Notes under the pieces: model-generated
Database searches by the model: none
Seen by the model: only the letters and a program-made list of their open reading frames with translations
What the model was told of the DNA's origin: nothing
In this document: in pieces, positions 59,578 through 64,000 of the stretch
How the letters are laid out: every line of letters begins with the position of its first letter
Position numbering within the stretch: the first letter of the stretch is position 1
Source of the DNA: Jongsikchunia kroppenstedtii DSM 45133
Lineage (GTDB): Bacteria > Actinomycetota > Actinomycetes > Mycobacteriales > Mycobacteriaceae
Length of the DNA: 64,000 nucleotides
NCBI RefSeq assembly: GCF_000380485.1
Contig: NZ_AQYG01000037.1
Span: 1 to 64,000, forward strand
Direction: 5' to 3'
Program-made: the position numbers and the translations under genes

Positions 59578-60153
59578 ATGAATACGAGACAAGTGCATCT
59601 TTCGCGGACGCTCGTCGCCGTCTGCGCGGCGGCGGTTCTACTCGGAATCATCACGGGAGCAATCGATTACGCGAATCGTGGATCGGACACAGTCAGGCAC
59701 GTGGCAGGTACCAGCGCGTGGGGGATCCACCTCGGACTGACCGTCGTGGCGCTGGTGTGGATCGGGGCAGCGACGAGGTGGACGTGGTTGCGGCCGCCCG
59801 CGCCGCTCGCAGCGGAGTGTGCGCGGCGGGTCGGACAACTGTGTCGCCATCGTCGCCGGCTCCGGCTGGGGCGGATGCGCATGGCCGCGATCACGGTGCT
59901 GTCGTTGCTGTGCTGGTACCTGCTGTGGCGGATGGGCGAACAGATCGTCGGCGGGCTGAACCCCGATTTCACCGCGAACGCGTGGGGCGGGCCCAGCTAT
60001 TTCGGTGCGATGTACTGTCACTACCTCGACTGCTCGCTCATGATCGCAGTCTCGATCATGATCATCGATCGGCTCCTTCCCCGCGGTCAGGGGTCGGCTG
60101 GCCACCCTCGCCGCTGGAGGGCGACTCACCCGTGTGTTTCCCATCATTCGTAA
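59578..60153 (+). CDS. Hypothetical membrane protein
   Basis: I do not recognise a family. The 191-residue product has about four hydrophobic segments: VAVCAAAVLLGIITGAI (residues 13-29), GLTVVALVWIGAAT, a helix at MAAITVLSLLCWYLLW (about 101-116) and CSLMIAVSIMIID (about 151-163), separated by an Arg-rich cytoplasmic loop (RRVGQLCRHRRRLRLGR). It is divergent from the sensor kinase operon and could be a target or partner of it (position only). The last 20 residues, rich in Arg and His, overlap the region upstream of the peptidase gene. Codon pattern is compatible with coding, but confidence is moderate. Confidence 0.62.
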   Translation: MNTRQVHLSRTLVAVCAAAVLLGIITGAIDYANRGSDTVRHVAGTSAWGIHLGLTVVALVWIGAATRWTWLRPPAPLAAECARRVGQLCRHRRRLRLGRMRMAAITVLSLLCWYLLWRMGEQIVGGLNPDFTANAWGGPSYFGAMYCHYLDCSLMIAVSIMIIDRLLPRGQGSAGHPRRWRATHPCVSHHS

Positions 60154-60229
60154 GCCGTTGTGTAGTCGTGGCATAGTCCTCGACTTCCTGGTGCCGGGCG
60201 CGAAGCGTCGCATACCGCTGCCATCGCCC

Positions 60230-60235
60230 TATGAT
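60230..60235 (+). promoter_or_regulatory. Putative -10 element of the M3 peptidase gene
   Basis: TATGAT lies 7 bases before the ATG at 60243 and supports that start over the in-frame ATG at 60231, which lies inside the hexamer. Confidence 0.6.
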
Positions 60236-60242
60236 CGGGTTC

Positions 60243-62279
60243 ATGTCGATCGATGCGCTGCTGACGCCCAGCCCACATCCGCACGGCTTGCCAGATTTCT
60301 CGGCATTCGAAGACGCCGATTTTCGGCCGGCATTCGATCGCGCGATCGCCGCGCACCGGGCCGAGGTCGAGCGGATCGCCGGCGATCCCGTCCCGCCCAC
60401 GTTCGTCAACACCATTGAGGCGCTGGAGCGTTCGGGACGCGAACTGGCGCGCGTCTCCGGGGTCTTCTTCAACCTGATCGGGTCCGACGCGAATCCGGTG
60501 CGCAAGCAGGTCGCCACCGAGGTCGCGTCGCTGCTCACCGAGCATGAGAACTCGATAGCCCTGCATCCGCAGCTGTTCGCCCGCGTCGCGGCGGTCTACG
60601 CAGCGCGGCATGAGCTGGGCCTGGACGAGCCCGCGCTGCGGCTGCTGGAGAAGCGATATCGCGCCAGCGTGCGGCGCGGTGCCCAGCTCGACGCTGACGG
60701 TCAGGCACAGATGCGCGAGATCTCCGCTCGGTTGGCGGTGCTGACCACCGAATTCTCCCAGTTGGTGCTGGATGACAGCAATGCCGCGGCACTGCTCGTC
60801 GACGATGCGGAAGAGCTTGAAGGCCTGGGGGATTCGGCGATCGCGGCCGCGGCGGCGGCCGCGGAGGCCGCGGGACATTCCGGCCGATACCTGCTGCCGC
60901 TGGATCTGCCGACCAGCCAGTCGGCGCTGGCGGCGCTGCAGCGCAAGGATGTTCGGCAGCGGCTGCTCGATGCCGCGGCCGGTCGCGGGGCGCGCGGCAA
61001 CGAGTTCGACACCCGCGCGCATGTCTTGGAGATCGCGCGCCTGCGGGCCCGCCGGGCCGAACTGCTCGGTTACCGCGATCACGCGCACTACGTCATCGAG
61101 GACGAGACGGCGCCGGATGTCGATACGGTCGCGGAGCTGCTCGGCCGATTGACGGCGGCGGCCAGCCTCGCCGGCGGGCGCGAGCTCACTCGGCTCACCG
61201 CCCTGTCGGGCGATCCGATGGATGCCGCCGACGTCACGTATTGGCTTGCGCAGGAACAGAAGTCCGGCTCGGAGACGAATCTGGACGATTTCGCCGACTA
61301 CTGCGAGCTGGACACGGTGCTGACCAAGGGTGTGTTCTACGCCGCGGCCCGGCTGTATCGCCTGCGGTTCACCGAGCGGCATGATCTGCCGACCTACCAC
61401 CCGGACGTGCGCGTGTGGGAGGTGTTCGACGAGCACGGCACTGCCATCGGTCTCTACCTCGGCGACTACTTCGCGCGGCCGTCGAAACGCGGTGGGGCGT
61501 GGATGAACAACTTCGTCGACCAGTCGACTTTGCTCGGCGATACGCCGGTGATCGTCAACGTTCTGAACGTCACGAAGCCGGTGGGCGACGCACCGTGCCT
61601 GCTCAGCGTCGACGAGCTGACGACGTTGTTCCACGAGTTCGGCCACGCGCTGCACGGGCTGCTGTCGACGGTGCGCTATCCGTCGCAGTCCGGCACGTCC
61701 GTGCCGCGTGACTTCGTCGAATTCCCTTCCCAGGTCAACGAAATGTGGGCGCTGCATCCGGAGGTACTGGCGAACTACGCGGTGCATCACAAGACCGGCG
61801 AGCCGATCCCGGCCGAGCTCGCCGCGGCCGCCCGCGCCGCGGGCCAGGAGGTGTCGGCACACTCGACGCTCGAGTATCTGGCGGCGTCCGTGCTGGACCT
61901 GGCGTGGCACCGGCTCACGGCCGAGCGGGCCGACGCCATCACCGACGTGGAAGCCTTTGAGGCGCAGGCACTCCGGGATGCCGGACTCGGCCTGGAGCTG
62001 ATCCCGCCGCGGTACCGCAGCACCTACTTCAACCACATCTTCGGCGGCGGCTATTCGGCCGGGTACTACTCGTACATCTGGTCGGAGGTGCTCGACGCCG
62101 ACACCGAACAGTGGTTTCTCGACGGCGGCGGGCTGCGCCGCGAGCGCGGTGCGCGCTTCGCCGATGCCGTGCTGTCCAAGGGCGACAGCGTCGATCCCAT
62201 TGCGGCGCATCGAGACATGCTCGGCCGCGAACCGCGCATCGAGCCGTTGCTGCGGCGGCGGGGGTTGCTGCCCGCCTAG
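60243..62279 (+). CDS. M3-family metallopeptidase (peptidyl-dipeptidase Dcp/oligopeptidase A type)
   Basis: A 678-residue cytosolic zinc peptidase that trims short peptides. The zinc motif is LTTLFHEFGHALHGLL (HExxH about residues 464-468) with the third ligand Glu about 25 residues on in DFVEFPSQVNEMWALHPEVL. The C-terminal YFNHIFGGGYSAGYYSYIWSEVLDAD and the ending RRGLLP are standard for the Dcp/OpdA group. The N-terminal half is the helical domain that limits substrate size. Full length for the family. Convergent with the KAS gene. Confidence 0.94.
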   Translation: MSIDALLTPSPHPHGLPDFSAFEDADFRPAFDRAIAAHRAEVERIAGDPVPPTFVNTIEALERSGRELARVSGVFFNLIGSDANPVRKQVATEVASLLTEHENSIALHPQLFARVAAVYAARHELGLDEPALRLLEKRYRASVRRGAQLDADGQAQMREISARLAVLTTEFSQLVLDDSNAAALLVDDAEELEGLGDSAIAAAAAAAEAAGHSGRYLLPLDLPTSQSALAALQRKDVRQRLLDAAAGRGARGNEFDTRAHVLEIARLRARRAELLGYRDHAHYVIEDETAPDVDTVAELLGRLTAAASLAGGRELTRLTALSGDPMDAADVTYWLAQEQKSGSETNLDDFADYCELDTVLTKGVFYAAARLYRLRFTERHDLPTYHPDVRVWEVFDEHGTAIGLYLGDYFARPSKRGGAWMNNFVDQSTLLGDTPVIVNVLNVTKPVGDAPCLLSVDELTTLFHEFGHALHGLLSTVRYPSQSGTSVPRDFVEFPSQVNEMWALHPEVLANYAVHHKTGEPIPAELAAAARAAGQEVSAHSTLEYLAASVLDLAWHRLTAERADAITDVEAFEAQALRDAGLGLELIPPRYRSTYFNHIFGGGYSAGYYSYIWSEVLDADTEQWFLDGGGLRRERGARFADAVLSKGDSVDPIAAHRDMLGREPRIEPLLRRRGLLPA

Positions 62280-62317
62280 CGGCATACCCTGTGGCGCAAT
62301 TCTTATTGCCGCATTCG

Positions 62318-63553
62318 CTAGCGCGAGAATGCGAGCGCGACGTTGTGTCCGCCGAATCCAAACGAGTTGCTGACTGCGTGATCGATACGGCAGTTGCGCG
62401 GTGTATCGACCACGTCGAGATAGTCGATGTGGGGGTCGGGCAGCTCGTAGTTCAACGTCGGAGGGATGGTCTGGTTGGCGAGGGTCTGGACGGTCAACGC
62501 GGCCTCAAGTGCGCCCGCCGCGCCGATGGAATGCCCGAGCGCCGACTTCGGTGCGTAGATCGATGCGTGTACTCCGATCGCAGAGCGAATGGCCTTGGCC
62601 TCGGCCAAGTCTCCGATACCGGTCGACGTAGCATGTGCGTTCACATGGTCGACATCCTTCGGCGCCAGCTGCGCCCGACGCAGCGCGCCGGTGATTGCTC
62701 GTGCGGCGCCTTCGCCCTCAGGGTGCGGTGGCACGAGGCTGTGGCCGTCGGAAGTTGTTGCGGCGCCGATTAGTCGTGCCAGCGGCGGCGCTCCGCGTGC
62801 GCGTGCGTGAGACTCGCGTTCGACGATCATGAGTGCACCTGCTTCGCCGAATACGAAACCATCGCGGTCGTTGTCGAACGGGCGCGATGCGGCGGCGGGA
62901 TCAGTGTTGCGGGTGCTCAGGGCGCGCATCATTGCGAAGGCTGCGATCGGGACGGCGTGGATCCGTCCCTCGACTCCGCCGGCAACGACGATGTCGGCTT
63001 CGTCCATGACGATCATCCGCCAAGCCTGTGCGATTGCCTCTGCGCCTGACGCGCACGCGGAAACGGGCGCGGATACACCGGCTTTCGCCCCGAGTTCGAC
63101 CCCAACGCAGGCTGCCGGCCCGTTCGGCATCGTCATTTGTACCGCGAGCGGGGAGATCCTTCGATAGCCCTTCGCACGCATCGTGTCGACAGCGTCCACC
63201 AGCGCGTCGGCGCCGCCGAGGCCGGTGCCGATCACCACCCCAAGCCGATAGTTGTCGACGTGAGGCTCTCCCGCGTCACGCCACAGCCGGCGGGAAAGCG
63301 TGACGGCAAGCTGCTCGACGTATGACATACGGCGGGTCTCCACGCGGCTGAGAAGTGTTGCCGGTGGGGTCACCAACTGTCCACCGATGCGCACCGGCAG
63401 ATCGAACTCCTCGAGCGCCGGATCATCAAGTGCTCGAATCCCCGACTCGCCACTCAATAACCGCTCCCAAGTACCGTCCAATGAATCGGCGATCGATGTA
63501 GTCGCCGATATCGTCGAGATGACTACGTCATCAAACTCCTTGCACGAGTTCAC
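62318..63553 (-). CDS. Beta-ketoacyl-ACP synthase (KasA/KasB/FabF-like)
   Basis: A 411-residue condensing enzyme that extends acyl chains with malonyl-ACP. The active-site triad is complete: Cys167 (VSACASGAE), His307 ([14 protein letters not shown]) and His341 ([15 protein letters not shown]), with the Lys336 and the C-terminal [14 protein letters not shown] loop. It resembles the mycobacterial KasA/KasB type, but the main fatty-acid synthase II operon (fabD-acpM-kasA-kasB) is not here, so this is probably an extra paralog. The GTG start overlaps the stop of a TetR regulator (GTGA, 63550-63553), which suggests regulated, specialised use. Confidence 0.88.
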   Translation of the reverse strand: MNSCKEFDDVVISTISATTSIADSLDGTWERLLSGESGIRALDDPALEEFDLPVRIGGQLVTPPATLLSRVETRRMSYVEQLAVTLSRRLWRDAGEPHVDNYRLGVVIGTGLGGADALVDAVDTMRAKGYRRISPLAVQMTMPNGPAACVGVELGAKAGVSAPVSACASGAEAIAQAWRMIVMDEADIVVAGGVEGRIHAVPIAAFAMMRALSTRNTDPAAASRPFDNDRDGFVFGEAGALMIVERESHARARGAPPLARLIGAATTSDGHSLVPPHPEGEGAARAITGALRRAQLAPKDVDHVNAHATSTGIGDLAEAKAIRSAIGVHASIYAPKSALGHSIGAAGALEAALTVQTLANQTIPPTLNYELPDPHIDYLDVVDTPRNCRIDHAVSNSFGFGGHNVALAFSR

Positions 63554-64000
63554 CCCTTGTGCTCCTTGGTGTGAACAGCCTGCGCGTCTTGGGTATCGGC
63601 GCAGGGGATCACGGCCGCGACCAGTTGGTCCGCGGCAGCGTTCACTCTCTGCTCATCGCCGGTGATGAGCAGGTCGAGAACCAGACCACGCAGGCCTGAC
63701 ACGAGCAGGGTTGCCGTCACGGCCGGGTCGGTGGCCAGCTCGTATCGCTCCTGCAGCACGCTCGCAACATCCGCAATGGGCACGCGGACTGCGTCCAGCG
63801 CGTAGTCGGCAAAGCTGCTTCCGGGGACTGTCGCCGCGGCCAATACCTGGAGGAGCGCACCGAGACTGGCTCGCGACTCAGGGGTACCCGCGAGGTCGGC
63901 GTTGCTGGTGGTGAAGTCGCGGCGAGCGTCCGGCCGAAGCGCGGTCAATGCTTCGATCAGCAGCTGTTCCTTGGTGCCGAAGTAGTGCAACAGCATGCGA
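63550..64000 (-). CDS. TetR-family transcriptional regulator (5' end outside window)
   Basis: About 150 C-terminal codons are visible. The first ones ([18 protein letters not shown]) are the end of the TetR helix-turn-helix, where [11 protein letters not shown] matches the family's YYHFxSKEALL. The rest is the ligand-binding helical domain (about 63560-63940). The N-terminal helices lie beyond the right edge, since the frame remains open to 64000. The stop overlaps the start of the KAS gene by four bases, so the regulator and enzyme are co-translated; the regulator may sense an acyl-CoA or acyl-ACP derivative (inference). Confidence 0.85.
   Translation of the reverse strand, partial: RMLLHYFGTKEQLLIEALTALRPDARRDFTTSNADLAGTPESRASLGALLQVLAAATVPGSSFADYALDAVRVPIADVASVLQERYELATDPAVTATLLVSGLRGLVLDLLITGDEQRVNAAADQLVAAVIPCADTQDAQAVHTKEHKG

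Noticed and set aside
60144-62285. 713-residue minus-strand open frame opposite the M3 peptidase gene
   Set aside because: The plus strand encodes an intact metallopeptidase with HEFGH. The antisense frame has no recognisable motif and no start signal.
62310-62333. CGCATTC/GAATGCG hairpin at the 3' end of the KAS gene as terminator
   Set aside because: The arms are only 7 bp, the hairpin overlaps the KAS stop codon and has no T run. Too weak to list.
1-64000. tRNA, rRNA, riboswitch, insertion sequence, prophage or integrase
   Set aside because: No cloverleaf, rRNA segment, transposase-like protein, integrase or terminal repeats were recognised on reading. A covariance-model search (tRNAscan, Rfam) would be decisive; a hit would overturn this.

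Overview
The window is a high-GC, densely coded actinobacterial chromosome segment, most likely from the order Mycobacteriales and plausibly Gordonia or a close relative. The evidence is gene order recalled from Mycobacterium tuberculosis: hupB-mutT1-ppk-cofC-gpsA-(DUF3515)-thiL-ung-rpmB-FakA-like-recG-HNH in one block, and proA-MoxR-VWA-nadD-rsfS-gpgP-octT-DegV-comEA-comEC-holA-rpsT-(ATP-grasp/alpha-E/transglutaminase)-lepA in another. F420 biosynthesis (CofC), IdeR-type iron boxes, a KstR-type box and many leaderless starts fit the same lineage. Species cannot be fixed from the sequence alone.

Layout. 1-4.1 kb: the 3' end of hupB, then the opposing operon cofC-ppk-mutT1. 4.2-14.1 kb: gpsA, DUF3515, thiL, a gamma-carbonic-anhydrase-like protein, ung, an enoyl-CoA hydratase, rpmB, a FakA-like DhaL protein, recG and an HNH nuclease. 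14.1-18.9 kb: an iron-siderophore module (binding lipoprotein and two half-ABC transporters) around two iron boxes. 18.9-22.5 kb: a SWIM plus SNF2 helicase pair. 22.6-34.7 kb: proA through holA. 34.8-40.3 kb: an accessory block (PaaX-type regulator, AidB-like dehydrogenase, crotonase, MerR regulator, aldo-keto reductase, F420/FMN oxidoreductase) lying between holA and rpsT. 40.4-45.6 kb: rpsT, a sulfotransferase and the ATP-grasp/alpha-E/transglutaminase operon. 45.7-49.1 kb: a GAF regulator with aldehyde dehydrogenase and DUF779 protein. 49.1-55.7 kb: accessory enzymes and regulators (ketosteroid-isomerase-like protein with KstR-type box, PadR, MpaB-family oxygenase, epoxide hydrolase, PemK-like protein, LysR, SDR, SnoaL-like protein, hydrolase). 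55.7-64 kb: lepA, a NarL-type two-component system, a membrane protein, an M3 oligopeptidase, and a KAS/TetR pair running off the right end.

Genes are tightly packed, with many 1-4 base start/stop overlaps implying translational coupling. No gap between genes reaches 300 bases; the largest are about 200-225 bases and hold promoters, operators or terminators. I found no rRNA, tRNA, CRISPR array, insertion sequence or prophage. A strong general signal is a TANNNT -10 hexamer placed 6-8 bases before the start codon of about eighteen genes, which points to widespread leaderless transcription and was used to correct several starts. The most unusual local signals are a 41-bp near-continuous palindrome by the PadR gene, a KstR-type box before the isomerase gene, back-to-back TAGGGT -10 elements between the cyclase and octT, and a ten-codon leaderless upstream ORF coupled to the FakA-like gene.
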